Source: Sphingomonas sp. Root241 (GTDB taxonomy: Bacteria > Pseudomonadota > Alphaproteobacteria > Sphingomonadales > Sphingomonadaceae). From it: a DNA stretch of 64,000 bases. A model generated the notes under the pieces. It did no database searches. It was not told where the DNA came from and saw only the letters and a program-made list of their open reading frames with translations. The stretch is from the NCBI RefSeq assembly GCF_001428865.1, contig NZ_LMIV01000001.1, forward strand, positions 182,187 to 246,186, given 5' to 3'. The position numbers were made by a program, and so were the translations under genes. Shown here one piece after another: positions 45,907 through 54,922 of this stretch. Numbering within the stretch: position 1 is the first letter of the stretch; each line of letters begins with the position of its first letter.

Positions 45907-47147
45907 GCGTGCGGCTTCAGCGTCCAGAGATGCGTCGCGCCATAGACTGCGGACCGATCACGCCGCGTCCAGTCGTCGCGCTTCGCCGCATCGGCATATT
46001 CCCACTGGTCGAGGAGCGTCGCGGGAATATGGCCGGCGACCACGTCGGGCGCCGCGGCGGTGCGATAGAGTATGCGCGCTCCGGGCTTGGCGGTGCGGGT
46101 GATCTCGCTCCAGATCCGGGTGAGCTGCGCGTCGGTCATCCAGTCCTGCGCGTCGAGCAATATGTAGCGATCGAGCGACTGCGCCGGCATGCCCTCTAGA
46201 TAATCGGCATAATTGGTGTGGCGGATCTCGACGCGATCGGCGCGCCGCCGGACCTGGTCGTAATTCGCCTTTTGCAGATAGGGCGGCAGCGGCGCGGCGT
46301 CATGCTTGCCATAGCCGCGGCCGAACGCCTGCCATGCGTAGAAATTGTCCTTGATGTCGAAATCGCACGCCAGCTTGCGCAGCCGGCTCTTGAGCGCGCC
46401 GGTGATACCCTGCGCGTCGTCGGCCTTGAGCAGATCATATTGTGCCGGCGGAATGCCGAAGCCGAACAGGGCGGCGGGCTGGTCGACCAGCCAGCGCAGG
46501 AACTTCTTCTCGAAGAAGGGGGCATAGCGCGTCTCGAAGATCGCGCGCTGCTCCTCGATGCTCCGCGCCTTCAGGATTTCGCGCGGATCGATCCGATAGA
46601 GTCGTCCGAGGAAATGGACGAAGCCGATCAGATTGCCGAGCAGCCCGCGGCGATAGAAGCCCGTCGCGAAACCCGAGATCCGGCGGCGGCCGCTAATGTC
46701 GCGGCCCTCCCAATAGCTCCGCGTCGCCGCGTCGAGATGCGGGCGCAGATGGCGCTCGTACGAAGCGATATTCTCGGCGCGGTCGGCATCGGCGAAGAAG
46801 GCGCGGAAGCTGGCATAGTCGGGCAGGTGCAGCGCCGCCGCCTGCTTGAGCCGGTTGAGCGCGATATGTGCGGGATTGAGGTCCACCGCAGTGATCCGCT
46901 TTGGATCGGCGATGAGGTAGGAGAAGACGTTGCAGCCACCCGAAGCGATCGTCACGACGTGGCAATCGGGCGTGATCTCCAGCGCCTCCATGTCGACCAC
47001 CGGATCTTCCCAGATCTGGGCATAGACCAGCCCGCGAAAGGCGAAGGTGAAGGCGCGTTCGAGCAGGCCCTCCTTGCTCAGATGTTCGTGACGATGCACC
47101 GCACCGCGAACGGCGCCGTTCTTCGGCGCCTTGACGAGAGTTCCCAT
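45903..47147 (-). CDS. btaA: BtaA-like 3-amino-3-carboxypropyl transferase
   Basis: 414 residues, DUF3419 family. Transfers the aminocarboxypropyl group of SAM to diacylglycerol. Conserved parts: Y-A-Q-I-W-E-D-P-V-V-D (~residues 42-52), I-A-S-G-G-C-N-V-F-S-Y-L (SAM loop), V-D-L-N-P-A-H and D-A-Q-D-W-M. With btaB it forms the two-gene route to DGTS, a phosphorus-free lipid known from Rhodobacter and Sinorhizobium under phosphate limitation. A candidate Pho box lies upstream. Confidence 0.93.
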   Translation of the reverse strand: MGTLVKAPKNGAVRGAVHRHEHLSKEGLLERAFTFAFRGLVYAQIWEDPVVDMEALEITPDCHVVTIASGGCNVFSYLIADPKRITAVDLNPAHIALNRLKQAAALHLPDYASFRAFFADADRAENIASYERHLRPHLDAATRSYWEGRDISGRRRISGFATGFYRRGLLGNLIGFVHFLGRLYRIDPREILKARSIEEQRAIFETRYAPFFEKKFLRWLVDQPAALFGFGIPPAQYDLLKADDAQGITGALKSRLRKLACDFDIKDNFYAWQAFGRGYGKHDAAPLPPYLQKANYDQVRRRADRVEIRHTNYADYLEGMPAQSLDRYILLDAQDWMTDAQLTRIWSEITRTAKPGARILYRTAAAPDVVAGHIPATLLDQWEYADAAKRDDWTRRDRSAVYGATHLWTLKPHA

Positions 47148-47212
47148 GGCCGGACTCCAGATGCGCGCCGCCCGGACTGCCGGGCGGTGTCGCGCCCTGC
47201 TAGCCCGGGCAT

Positions 47213-47230
47213 GTGACAGCTGCCGGTCAG
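47213..47230 (-). promoter_or_regulatory. Candidate PhoB box before btaA
   Basis: Read on the minus strand: CTGACCG-GCAG-CTGTCAC, two 7-base units 11 bases apart. The second matches the Pho-box unit CTGTCAT in 6 of 7 positions and the first in 4 of 7. It lies ~66 bases before the btaA start. Moderate to weak sequence support, good functional fit. Confidence 0.42.
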
Positions 47231-47235
47231 TCAGG

Positions 47236-47808
47236 TCACTGTTTCGTGACGCTGCCGGCCCCCGGCCAGTCGCTGTCGCCGACGCGGGTGAGCGTCATCG
47301 TGAAGAAGCGCCGGGGCGGCTGGCCGGGCGCGATATAGTCGCCCACTTCGGTCCAGCTGCCATTGGTCACGGTGGCGGTGTAGCGGATCGTCATCGCCCC
47401 GGCCGGAATCTCCCAGACATAGCCGGTGTCGGTCACCTGCATCGGAAACTTGCCGCCGCGGCCCAGCGCCCAGCTGGTCAGCCACCAGGATTTAGCCTGC
47501 GCGTCGTACGAGACCACGCCGAGCGCATTGAAGCCGACGCTGCCGTCCGAATTGTAGCTCTTGCCTTCCATCACCGTGAGCGTGCCGCCCAGAAATCCGC
47601 CGATCCGCTCGGTCTGAATCACACGGTGCTCGCCCTGGGGCGACTGGCTGACGGCGGGGCCGCGCCAGACGCCGTGCATCCAGTCGAGCTTCTTCATCGC
47701 CTCGCGCTGCGCGGCGATCGCTGCGGTGTCCGTCGGTTGCGCCTGCGCCGATGGCGCGAGCAATGCGGCGAACAATGCCGTCAGTCCGAAGAGCATCAAC
47801 TTCCGCAT
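47236..47808 (-). CDS. Secreted DUF1579-like protein
   Basis: 190 residues. Signal peptide ends L-A-P-S-A-Q-A-Q. The mature part has the heme-nitrobindin-like/DUF1579 pattern: L-D-W-M-H-G-V-W-R-G, then R-I-G-G-F-L-G-G-T-L-T-V-M-E-G, a middle S-W-W-L-T-S and G-S-W-T-E-V-G near the end. Probably a periplasmic beta-barrel binding protein; ligand unknown. GGAG lies eight bases before ATG 47808. Divergent from the LytTR gene. Confidence 0.82.
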   Translation of the reverse strand: MRKLMLFGLTALFAALLAPSAQAQPTDTAAIAAQREAMKKLDWMHGVWRGPAVSQSPQGEHRVIQTERIGGFLGGTLTVMEGKSYNSDGSVGFNALGVVSYDAQAKSWWLTSWALGRGGKFPMQVTDTGYVWEIPAGAMTIRYTATVTNGSWTEVGDYIAPGQPPRRFFTMTLTRVGDSDWPGAGSVTKQ

Positions 47809-47856
47809 CTGGAATCTCCAATTGTCGTGTCGTCCGGCGCATGGCAGCCTGTGCAT

Positions 47857-48696
47857 ATGGCTGTAGCGCGGACCGCACATCGAAGCCGCCGCGACACGGC
47901 GACCGGCAAGCCGCGTTTCGCGAACCGCGTTCGCGGCTTCGCGAAACGTGCATGGCGCGATTTCCCGCCCGGCTTTCCGATATTGTGGATCGCGTGTTTC
48001 GGCGCGGCCGCGCTGATGGTGGTGACCGGCGGCTTCGGCACCGGAAACCTGCCGCTGGGGTCGCGCATCGGCTTCTGGCTGCTGCTGATGGGCTGGAGCG
48101 CGCTCAAATGGCAGCTGTGGTTCGCCTGGCGCGTCCGCAAGCCGGCCGACTGGCCGCGCGCATCGCTGATCGGGGCGCCGCTGCTGAACTTGCCGCTTCC
48201 ACTCGAGATTGCACTGTGCGCCAGTGCGGTTGGCGCGCCGTTCGTGCTCAATCCGTTCGAGACCTGGGTGAGCGCGCTGGCGATCTCCGCGCTGATCATC
48301 GTCGTCGCGTCGCTGGTCGCCTGGGTGGTGCTGAGCCGGAAGGCCGAGCCCGCGGTTCCGGCCGATGGCCTGCTCGGCCGCGCGCGGGTGGCGCCCGAGG
48401 CGCTCGCCGCTGTGGAGGCCGAGGATCATTATTGCCGGGTCCGGCGCCGCGACGGGCAGAGCGCGCTCATCCACTACCGCTTCGGCGACGCGCTCGCCGA
48501 GCTGGAGGGAGTCGATGGCGCGCAGGTGCATCGCGGCGCCTGGGTCGCGGCCGATGCAGTCGAAGGCGCCGAGCGCGACGGCCGGCGCTGGCGGCTGCGG
48601 CTCGCCGGCGGAACGGCGATACCGGTCAGCGCCACCTACGCGGCGGAAGCGCGGCGGCGGCAATGGCTCCGCCCGCCGCCGCGCGCGGGAGGCTAA
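47857..48696 (+). CDS. Membrane-bound LytTR transcriptional regulator
   Basis: 279 residues: four hydrophobic segments (~35-170) then a C-terminal LytTR DNA-binding domain with A-V-E-A-E-D-H-Y-C-R-V and R-F-G-D-A-L-A-E-L. No receiver domain, so the membrane part probably senses the signal, as in other sphingomonad membrane LytTR proteins. ATG 47857 chosen; GTG 47851 also in frame. The divergent secreted gene, 48 bases away, is an obvious candidate target. Confidence 0.87.
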   Translation: MAVARTAHRSRRDTATGKPRFANRVRGFAKRAWRDFPPGFPILWIACFGAAALMVVTGGFGTGNLPLGSRIGFWLLLMGWSALKWQLWFAWRVRKPADWPRASLIGAPLLNLPLPLEIALCASAVGAPFVLNPFETWVSALAISALIIVVASLVAWVVLSRKAEPAVPADGLLGRARVAPEALAAVEAEDHYCRVRRRDGQSALIHYRFGDALAELEGVDGAQVHRGAWVAADAVEGAERDGRRWRLRLAGGTAIPVSATYAAEARRRQWLRPPPRAGG

Positions 48697-48962
48697 TGAG
48701 TCGTATTGTCGATCGCGTTGCCGGTGTCGCGAGTGCCCTGTGCGACCGTGTCGCCGACATCGTCCGCGGTGTTCTCGATGGCCCGCCCGGCGCGGTCGGC
48801 ACCGTTCTCGATCATGTCGCCGGTCTTGTCGGCGGCGTTCTCCAGGCTGTCGCCGGTCTGATCGACGGCGCTGGTCAGATTGTCCTGCGCGCTTTCGGAG
48901 CAGGCGCCCAAGGCCAGGCCAAAAGCGAGCGCGGGCGCCAAAGCCAGAATTGATTTACGCAT
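48693..48962 (-). CDS. Lipoprotein with five LEA-like 11-residue repeats
   Basis: 89 residues. Lipobox L-G-A-C gives a lipidated Cys near residue 21. The mature part is five consecutive 11-residue units of the form D-x-x-G-D-x-(I/L/V)-E-N-x-A, from about residue 33 to 87, with Gly at position 4 and a hydrophobic residue at 7. This is the periodicity of LEA/YtjH-like amphipathic helices that fold on membranes or on drying. GGAG before ATG 48962. Converges with the LytTR gene. Confidence 0.82.
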   Translation of the reverse strand: MRKSILALAPALAFGLALGACSESAQDNLTSAVDQTGDSLENAADKTGDMIENGADRAGRAIENTADDVGDTVAQGTRDTGNAIDNTTH

Positions 48963-49024
48963 TTCGGTCTCCAAGGGTTGTCTCGGTCTAGCCAGCACAG
49001 GCCCGAGGGCGTAGGGAGCGCCGC

Positions 49025-49477
49025 ATGCCGCGCCGTATCGCCATCGCCTCGGATCATGCCGCCTTCGTCATGAAATCGGAACTCGCCGAATGGTTGCGTG
49101 GCGAGGGCCACGAACTGCTCGATCTCGGCCCCGCCAATGCCGACAGCGTCGATTATCCCGATTATGGCTATGCGCTCGCCCGTGCGATCGAGCAGGGCGA
49201 AGCCGAGGTCGGGGTGGCGCTGTGCGGGTCGGGGATCGGCATCTCGATCGCAGTCAATCGCAATCCCGCCGCGCGTTGCGCCTTGGTCTCCGAGCCGCTC
49301 TCGGCGAGCCTTGCGCGCCAGCATAACGATGCCAATGTCGTGGCCCTGGGCGCCCGGCTGATCGGCCTTGAAATGGCCAAGGCCTGCGTCACTGCCTTCC
49401 TCGAAACCGAATTCCTCGGCGATCGCCACCAGCGCCGCGTCGACAAACTCAGCCATCCTGAAAGGAGCCCCGCATGA
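49025..49477 (+). CDS. rpiB: Ribose-5-phosphate isomerase B
   Basis: 150 residues, RpiB/LacAB family. Interconverts ribose-5-P and ribulose-5-P. Visible: I-A-S-D-H-A-A near residue 6, D-Y-P-D-Y-G-Y, and the catalytic Cys in [10 protein letters not shown] (~residue 65), followed by [10 protein letters not shown]. Its stop overlaps the glyA start by four bases, forming the operon rpiB-glyA-nrdR-trmJ-like. Confidence 0.95.
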   Translation: MPRRIAIASDHAAFVMKSELAEWLRGEGHELLDLGPANADSVDYPDYGYALARAIEQGEAEVGVALCGSGIGISIAVNRNPAARCALVSEPLSASLARQHNDANVVALGARLIGLEMAKACVTAFLETEFLGDRHQRRVDKLSHPERSPA

Positions 49478-50784
49478 GCACCAACCCCCAGATGGCAGGG
49501 CTCCAGCCCGACGGTTTCTTCACCAAGAGCCTGTCCGAGGTCGATCCCGCGGTGTTCGCCGGCGTCCGCCACGAGCTCGACCGCGAGCAGCACCAGATCG
49601 AGCTGATCGCATCCGAGAACATCGTCTCCAAGGCGGTGCTCGAGGCGCAGGGATCGGTGTTCACCAACAAGTACGCCGAGGGTTATCCCGGCAAGCGTTA
49701 CTATCAGGGCTGCCACCCTTCGGACGAAGTCGAGCAGCTTGCGATCGATCGGGCGAAGCAATTGTTCGGCTGCGATTTCGCCAACGTCCAGCCGCATTCG
49801 GGCGCGCAGGCGAACGGCGCGGTGATGCTGGCGCTGACCAAGCCGGGCGATACGATCATGGGCCTCAGCCTCGATTCGGGCGGGCACCTGACCCACGGCG
49901 CGCGCGCGGCGATGAGCGGCAAGTGGTTCAATGCGATCCAGTACGGCGTCGATCCGACCACGCATCTGATCGACTTCGACGAAGTCGAGGCGAAGGCCAA
50001 GGAGCACAAGCCCAGGCTGATCATCGCGGGCGGCTCGGCCTATCCGCGGATCATCGATTTCGCCAAATTCCGCGCGATTGCGGACGAAGTCGGCGCGATC
50101 TTCATGGTCGATATGGCGCACTTCGCGGGCCTGGTGGCAGGCGGCGTGCACCCGACGCCGTTCGGCCATGCGCATGTCGTGACCACAACCACGCACAAGA
50201 CGCTGCGCGGTCCCCGCGGTGGCGCGGTGTTCACCAATGACGAGGCGATCGCCAAGAAGATCAACTCGGCAGTGTTCCCCGGCCTCCAGGGCGGCCCGCT
50301 GATGCACGTGATCGCCGCCAAGGCCGTTGCGTTCGGCGAGGCGCTGCGCCCCGATTTCAAGAGCTATGCCGCGGCGATCGTCGAGAACGCCAAGGTGCTC
50401 GCGGCAACGCTCAACGAACGCGGCGCCAACCTCGTCTCGGGCGGCACGGACACGCATCTCGCATTGGTCGACCTCACGCCGCTGGGCGTCACCGGCAAGG
50501 ACGCCGACGAGGCGCTCGAGCGCGCCGGGATCACCTGCAACAAGAACGGCATCCCCAACGATCCGCTGCCGCCGGTCAAGACCAGCGGCATCCGCGTCGG
50601 ATCGCCCGCCGGCACCACGCGCGGCTTCGGCCCGGCCGAGTTCCGCGAGATCGGCAACATGGTCGCCGATGTGCTCGAAGGGCTGCGCAAGAATGGCGAA
50701 CAGGGCGACGCGCAGATCGAAGCGAATGTCCGCGAGCGCGTCCGCGCACTGTGCGAACGCTTCCCCATCTATCCGGAGCTGTAA
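49474..50784 (+). CDS. glyA: Serine hydroxymethyltransferase
   Basis: 436 residues. Converts serine and tetrahydrofolate to glycine and methylene-[17 protein letters not shown] near residue 60, PLP Lys in [15 protein letters not shown] (~residue 243), and D-M-A-H-F-A-G-L. Glycine made here also feeds the nearby ALA synthase. Directly abuts nrdR. Confidence 0.98.
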   Translation: MSTNPQMAGLQPDGFFTKSLSEVDPAVFAGVRHELDREQHQIELIASENIVSKAVLEAQGSVFTNKYAEGYPGKRYYQGCHPSDEVEQLAIDRAKQLFGCDFANVQPHSGAQANGAVMLALTKPGDTIMGLSLDSGGHLTHGARAAMSGKWFNAIQYGVDPTTHLIDFDEVEAKAKEHKPRLIIAGGSAYPRIIDFAKFRAIADEVGAIFMVDMAHFAGLVAGGVHPTPFGHAHVVTTTTHKTLRGPRGGAVFTNDEAIAKKINSAVFPGLQGGPLMHVIAAKAVAFGEALRPDFKSYAAAIVENAKVLAATLNERGANLVSGGTDTHLALVDLTPLGVTGKDADEALERAGITCNKNGIPNDPLPPVKTSGIRVGSPAGTTRGFGPAEFREIGNMVADVLEGLRKNGEQGDAQIEANVRERVRALCERFPIYPEL

Positions 50785-51246
50785 TTGCGCTGCCCGTTCT
50801 GCGGAAATGAAGATAGCCAGGTGAAGGACAGCCGCCCCACCGAAGACGGGGCGGCGATCCGGCGGCGGCGGCAGTGCGAGGCATGTGCCGCGCGCTTCAC
50901 CACGTTCGAGCGGATCCAGCTGCGCGACCTCACGGTGGTGAAGAACCAGGACCGTCGCGAGCCGTTCGAGCGCGACAAATTGATCCGCTCGGTGACGCTC
51001 GCCGCGCGCAAGCGTCCGGTCACCTCAGCGCAGATCGAGCGGCTGGTGTCGGGCATCCAGCGCCAGCTCGAGACGCTGGGCGACAGCGAAATCCCCTCGC
51101 AGCGGATCGGCGAGATGGTGATGGACGGGCTGAAGGGCCTGGATTCGGTCGCCTATATCCGCTTTGCCAGCGTCTATAAGGACTTCCGCGAGGCGAAGGA
51201 TTTCGAGGAATTCGCCGGCAATGTCAGCGAGGTGGGGAAGGGGTGA
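50785..51246 (+). CDS. nrdR: Transcriptional repressor NrdR
   Basis: 153 residues. Zinc ribbon at the start (C-P-F-C ... C-E-A-C) then an ATP-cone domain ([16 protein letters not shown], residues ~50-65). Represses ribonucleotide reductase genes by binding NrdR boxes. It starts with TTG immediately after the glyA TAA, typical for NrdR in sphingomonads. nrdB at the right edge is a probable target, though no box is visible there. Confidence 0.97.
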   Translation: MRCPFCGNEDSQVKDSRPTEDGAAIRRRRQCEACAARFTTFERIQLRDLTVVKNQDRREPFERDKLIRSVTLAARKRPVTSAQIERLVSGIQRQLETLGDSEIPSQRIGEMVMDGLKGLDSVAYIRFASVYKDFREAKDFEEFAGNVSEVGKG

Positions 51247-51962
51247 ATCCCGTCATCGTTCTCGTGCGCCCGCAATTGGGCGAGAATATCGGCAAGGCGG
51301 CACGCGCGATGCTCAATTTCGGGCTGACCGAGATGCGCCTCGTTGCCCCGCGCGATGGCTGGCCCAACCCATCCGCTGGGCCGGCCGCCAGCGGTGCCGA
51401 TGTGGTGCTGGAAAAGGCGCAGGTGTTCGACGGCGTTGCCGATGCGGTAGCCGATTGCGGACAGGTCTATGCCACCACGGTGCGCAAGCGCGGCGTCACC
51501 AAGCCGGTGGTCACGCCCGAAGTCGCGGCGAGCGAGATCCGTTCCGCTCCCGAGCGTTCGGCGATCCTGTTCGGACCCGAGCGCTCCGGCCTCGAAACCG
51601 ACGATGTCGCGCTCGCCCGGACGATCATCACCGTGCCGATCAATCCCGAATTCGGTTCATTGAATCTCGCTCAGGCGGTGATCCTCGTCGCTTACGAATG
51701 GTCGAAGGGGGCAAATCTCGCCAGCCCACCAGCCACCGATCTCGATCCACCGGCGCCGCAGGACGAACTGGAAGGGATGATCAGCCAGCTCGAGGCCATG
51801 CTCGAGGGCTCGGGCTATTATTTCCCGCCCGCGCGCACGCCCACCACGCGACGGACGCTTCGCACGCTGCTGACCAAGCCGGGCTGGACCTCGCAGGAAG
51901 TTCGCACGATGCGCGGCGTGCTGTCGGCGCTCGCCGGGCGCAAGCTGTATCGCGACCGATGA
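51243..51962 (+). CDS. TrmJ-like SPOUT RNA 2'-O-methyltransferase
   Basis: 239 residues. TrmH/SpoU superfamily knot motifs: [19 protein letters not shown] (motif 1), L-F-G-P-E-R-S-G-L (motif 2) and I-P-like [15 protein letters not shown] (motif 3). With its C-terminal tail it matches tRNA (Cm32/Um32) methyltransferase TrmJ. GTG start overlaps the nrdR stop by four bases. Confidence 0.92.
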   Translation: MNPVIVLVRPQLGENIGKAARAMLNFGLTEMRLVAPRDGWPNPSAGPAASGADVVLEKAQVFDGVADAVADCGQVYATTVRKRGVTKPVVTPEVAASEIRSAPERSAILFGPERSGLETDDVALARTIITVPINPEFGSLNLAQAVILVAYEWSKGANLASPPATDLDPPAPQDELEGMISQLEAMLEGSGYYFPPARTPTTRRTLRTLLTKPGWTSQEVRTMRGVLSALAGRKLYRDR

Positions 51963-52046
51963 GCCCTGCGGCTTTGCAGAATCGCGCCGGCGCCCCCTAG
52001 AAGTGGCGCATGCGCCGATTCTGAGGTGCTTCCGGAGAGTTATTGA

Positions 52047-52253
52047 ATGTTCACGAGCTTTTTCGCGCTGACGCTCGCCGCCGCGCTTCAGAATGCCCCT
52101 GCGCCAGAAGCCGCCAAGCCGGCCGAAGAGAGGAAGATCTGCGTCGTCGAGCAATCCTCTTACTCGCGCCTCGCCCGCAAGCGCATCTGCCGCACCGAGC
52201 GCGAGATGAAAGAGCGGCAGGAACAGGTCGAGCGGGATTCGCGCCTCCGCTGA
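52047..52253 (+). CDS. Small secreted protein, hypothetical
   Basis: 68 residues from ATG 52047, preceded by GGAGAG. A short signal-like N-terminus (F-T-S-F-F-A-L-T-L-A-A-A-L-Q) then an Ala/Pro/Glu linker and a C-terminal basic-acidic helix with two cysteines (K-I-C-V-V-E and K-R-I-C-R-T-E-R). No family recognised, although similar I-C-R-x-x-x-x-x-G-S/R small proteins are common in sphingomonads. Confidence 0.68.
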   Translation: MFTSFFALTLAAALQNAPAPEAAKPAEERKICVVEQSSYSRLARKRICRTEREMKERQEQVERDSRLR

Positions 52254-52271
52254 GCTGGCGTTTTGCCAGCT

Positions 52272-52574
52272 TCAGCGGCGGTCGAACGCCTCGAACTCAT
52301 AAGCGATCGAGGCTTCGACCAGCCGTTCCCATAGTTCGCCGATCGGCGCTTCGGGAATGCCTGCCTCGCGTGCATGCGCGCGGACATTGGTGATGACCTG
52401 TGCCTTGCGCGCCTCGTCGCGGACCTGGCCGCGTTCGGGCTTGATGCGGGCGGCGGCGTCCATATAGCCGAAGCGGCGCGCGAGCAGGGCGACCAAGGCG
52501 CGATCGACCGCATCGACGCCGGCCCGGACCTCGGCCATCGTCGTGCAGGCTTCGGGATCGAGAATGTCTTGCAT
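52272..52574 (-). CDS. Chorismate mutase, AroQ type
   Basis: 100 residues, all-helical. Rearranges chorismate to prephenate for Phe/Tyr synthesis. V-D-A-V-D-R-A-L-V-A-L-L-A-R-R resembles helix one with its conserved Arg; A-A-R-I-K and R-D-E-A-R-K-A-Q-V supply the further Lys/Arg residues. ATG 52574 has AAGGGG upstream. Not fused to prephenate dehydratase. Confidence 0.9.
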   Translation of the reverse strand: MQDILDPEACTTMAEVRAGVDAVDRALVALLARRFGYMDAAARIKPERGQVRDEARKAQVITNVRAHAREAGIPEAPIGELWERLVEASIAYEFEAFDRR

Positions 52575-52784
52575 GGCAGCCCCTTGGCGGGTGCCCGCGC
52601 GCCTGTCCAGCTTGACTCGCCGGCACATGGCGGCTAACCGCGCGCCTTCGCAATGGCCCCGCACCCCGGTGAAGCGGTGGCCCTGCCCTCCCCACAAGGA
52701 ACCAGCAGGCGGATACCGGGACCAACCCCGCGTTCCCGAAAGGGAGAGCGGATTACGTTGTTCTGTGATTGCAAAGGATTAGAT

Positions 52785-53399
52785 ATGTCGAAGCGCTCCA
52801 GCGCCAAGCACAAGCTCGACCGCCGGATGGGCGAGAACATCTGGGGTCGCCCGAAGAGCCCGGTCAACAAGCGTGAGTACGGCCCCGGCCAGCACGGCCA
52901 GCGCCGCAAGGGCAAGATGTCGGACTTCGGCATCCAGCTGCGCGCCAAGCAGAAGCTCAAGGGCTATTACGGCGACATCACCGAGAAGCAGTTCAAGAAG
53001 TCGTACGAGGACGCGTCGCGCATGAAGGGCGACACCGGTCAGAACCTGATCGGCCTGCTAGAGATGCGCCTTGACATGATCGTCTATCGCGCCAAGTTCG
53101 CGCCGACGATCTTCGCCGCGCGCCAGCTCGTCAACCACGGCCATGTCCGTGTCGACGGCGAGAAGTGCAACATCGGTTCGCGCCGCATCAAGCCGGGCCA
53201 GGTCGTGTCGCTTTCGTCCAAGGCGCAGGAAATGGCGCTGGTGATGGAGGCGCAGAGCCTCTCCGAGCGCGACATCCCCGATTACGTCGTTCCGGAAGGC
53301 GCCTCGAAGATCACCTTCACGCGCGTGCCCACGCTCGACGAAGTGCCCTATCCAGTGCGCATGGAGCCGAACCTGGTCGTCGAGTTCTACTCGCGCTGA
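52785..53399 (+). CDS. rpsD: 30S ribosomal protein S4
   Basis: 204 residues, usual S4 length. N-terminal [15 protein letters not shown]4 RNA-binding domain around [13 protein letters not shown] (~residues 105-117) and C-terminal [16 protein letters not shown]. Binds 16S rRNA early in 30S assembly. Here it stands alone, outside the alpha operon, with its own terminator. Confidence 0.98.
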   Translation: MSKRSSAKHKLDRRMGENIWGRPKSPVNKREYGPGQHGQRRKGKMSDFGIQLRAKQKLKGYYGDITEKQFKKSYEDASRMKGDTGQNLIGLLEMRLDMIVYRAKFAPTIFAARQLVNHGHVRVDGEKCNIGSRRIKPGQVVSLSSKAQEMALVMEAQSLSERDIPDYVVPEGASKITFTRVPTLDEVPYPVRMEPNLVVEFYSR

Positions 53400-53424
53400 T
53401 CCGGCTTCCCGCTCGGGAACGAAC

Positions 53425-53457
53425 AAGGGCGGTCCTTCGGGGCCGCCCTTTTCTTTT
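53425..53457 (+). terminator. Rho-independent terminator of rpsD
   Basis: AAGGGCGG stem with CTTCG-type loop, complementary CCGCCCTT arm, then a T-rich tail TTTTCTTTT. It follows the rpsD stop by ~25 bases. Confidence 0.9.
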
Positions 53458-53601
53458 GAGATGCCGGCAGGTCCGGCGGCGGCTCCAGCTCAGGCTTGCA
53501 GCCGGGGGATCGCACTGTCAAACTCGGCTTTGGTCACGTTCGTCAGGATGCCGCATGCGCTTCGCTTCGACTGCAGCTATTTCGTCTGTCGGGGAAACCG
53601 C

Positions 53602-53877
53602 ATGAGCGGTCCCCGGCTCTCCGACTTCGTGGCCGGTGCCGTTTATGAAGTGCGTGCGGCCGATGCGACGTATCCGTTCACGCTGGACAAGGGCCAGGGA
53701 CTGTCGGATTCGGGACGCGAGGGTGGGTCATTCCGGCTCGAATTCCTCGGGCCTGCCGATCCGATCCTGCCACAGGCGACCTATCGCTTCGCCGGCGAGG
53801 GGGCGGATCACGACATCTTTATCGTGCCGATTGCCAAGGACGCTGGCGGCGTGCGCTACGAAGCGATCTTCTATTAG
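53602..53877 (+). CDS. DUF6916-like small protein
   Basis: 91 residues from ATG 53602. Beta-rich: F-V-A-G-A-V-Y-E-V-R near the start, G-R-E-G-G-S-F-R-L-E-F-L-G-P in the middle, L-P-Q-A-T-Y-R-F and I-F-I-V-P-I-A at the end. This matches the small DUF6916 proteins that I recall beside tail-collar genes. Convergent with, and two bases from, the GNAT gene of the collar cassette. Function unknown; a scaffold or carrier role is speculative. Confidence 0.72.
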   Translation: MSGPRLSDFVAGAVYEVRAADATYPFTLDKGQGLSDSGREGGSFRLEFLGPADPILPQATYRFAGEGADHDIFIVPIAKDAGGVRYEAIFY

Positions 53878-53879
53878 AT

Positions 53880-54392
53880 TCAGACCGTCGCGCGCCATTC
53901 CCAGAGATCATAGGCGCCGCGGTCGTCGTCGAGGATCGTGAAGCCCAGACGCGCATAGAGCGTGCGCGCGGGATTGTTCTTCTCGACATGGATGGTGACC
54001 TTCCTGCCGCTCGGTGCTGCATCCGCGAGCACGTCGCGCAGCAACGCCGCGCCGATTCCCTGACGCCGGGCCCCGGGCATCAGCGATATGTCGACGATCC
54101 GGATCTCTGCCGGCATTTCATAGAGATAGAGCCGTCCTATCGCCGCGCCGCCACGCTCGATGATCATCGAGCGCATGCCCTGATAATGCTGCCGGTAATG
54201 GGCATGCTGCGCGGCATGCTGCTGCGCGAGGAATGCCTGTTTGACCTCGGTGGGCCAGGGCACCGGCGCCAGCTCTTCTGCACGCGTCGAGGCATAGAGT
54301 GCGGCGGTGAAGGCCAAGTCCGCGTCCGACATCGGGCGCAGCACGACCTCGAGCGCGGCGGCCTCGTGCAACGGCAACGGCACGCTCGGCAT
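53880..54392 (-). CDS. GNAT N-acetyltransferase of collar cassette
   Basis: 170 residues. GNAT core: L-R-P-M-S-D-A-D near the N-terminus, then the acetyl-CoA loop R-R-Q-G-I-G-A-A-L-L (~residues 110-119), and N-N-P-A-R-T-L-Y-A-R-L-G-F-T near the C-terminus. Its start overlaps the third collar gene stop by one base (TGATG), so the substrate may be a collar protein or a product handled by it. The target is not known. Confidence 0.88.
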   Translation of the reverse strand: MPSVPLPLHEAAALEVVLRPMSDADLAFTAALYASTRAEELAPVPWPTEVKQAFLAQQHAAQHAHYRQHYQGMRSMIIERGGAAIGRLYLYEMPAEIRIVDISLMPGARRQGIGAALLRDVLADAAPSGRKVTIHVEKNNPARTLYARLGFTILDDDRGAYDLWEWRATV

Positions 54393-54910
54393 CAGGGGCG
54401 CGGCGGGAACACGCCCTGGAGTGCGATGCAGAAATAAAGGGTCAGATACGGCATCATGTTGTTGTGCGGCAGGCCGCCGCCAGCGAGCGCGAGCGCCTCG
54501 GGCGCCATCGGCGTGACGGTGGTGTTGTTCGAATAAATGTTCGATTTGGCCCGCGAGAGGGCATTGTTGGTCGGTATATTCGTCTCCGCCTCGTCGCTCG
54601 TCGATACCTGGAGGGCGTGCGTGTGCGACGGAATCTCGGATTGGAGCAAGGTCACGGTTTCCGAGCCGCCCACCTGACCGAGATCGTAGAGCGGGAGGCC
54701 GGGCCCCTGTCCCGGATGCATCGGTACCGAGCCCTGCAGATCGGGAAGCGCGAAATTACTCTTGCCATCGCCGCCATAGACTGTGCCCAGCAGCGAGAAG
54801 AGTGCGGTGTTCTGCGACAGCGGCAATAGCTGGCCGTCGCACCACGCCCATCCCTTGGGCGCGAAGTTGAACGGGAAGACCCGGATTTCGGCGACGAACG
54901 GATCGGCCAC
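54392..54910 (-). CDS. Tail-collar (MdpB-like) protein 3
   Basis: 172 residues. N-terminal E-I-R-V-F-P-F-N-F-A-P-K-G-W-A-W-C-D-G, then L-F-S-L-L-G-T-V-Y-G-G-D-G, F-A-L-P-D-L-Q-G and the helix-to-turn I-P-S-H-T-H; C-terminal N-M-M-P-Y-L-T-L-Y-F-C-I-A-L-Q-G-V-F-P. This is the phage tail-collar domain as found in microcystin-dependent protein B. Third of three tandem paralogs; 12-base spacing from the second. Confidence 0.92.
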   Translation of the reverse strand: MADPFVAEIRVFPFNFAPKGWAWCDGQLLPLSQNTALFSLLGTVYGGDGKSNFALPDLQGSVPMHPGQGPGLPLYDLGQVGGSETVTLLQSEIPSHTHALQVSTSDEAETNIPTNNALSRAKSNIYSNNTTVTPMAPEALALAGGGLPHNNMMPYLTLYFCIALQGVFPPRP

Positions 54911-54922
54911 TGGAGGGGCTCC

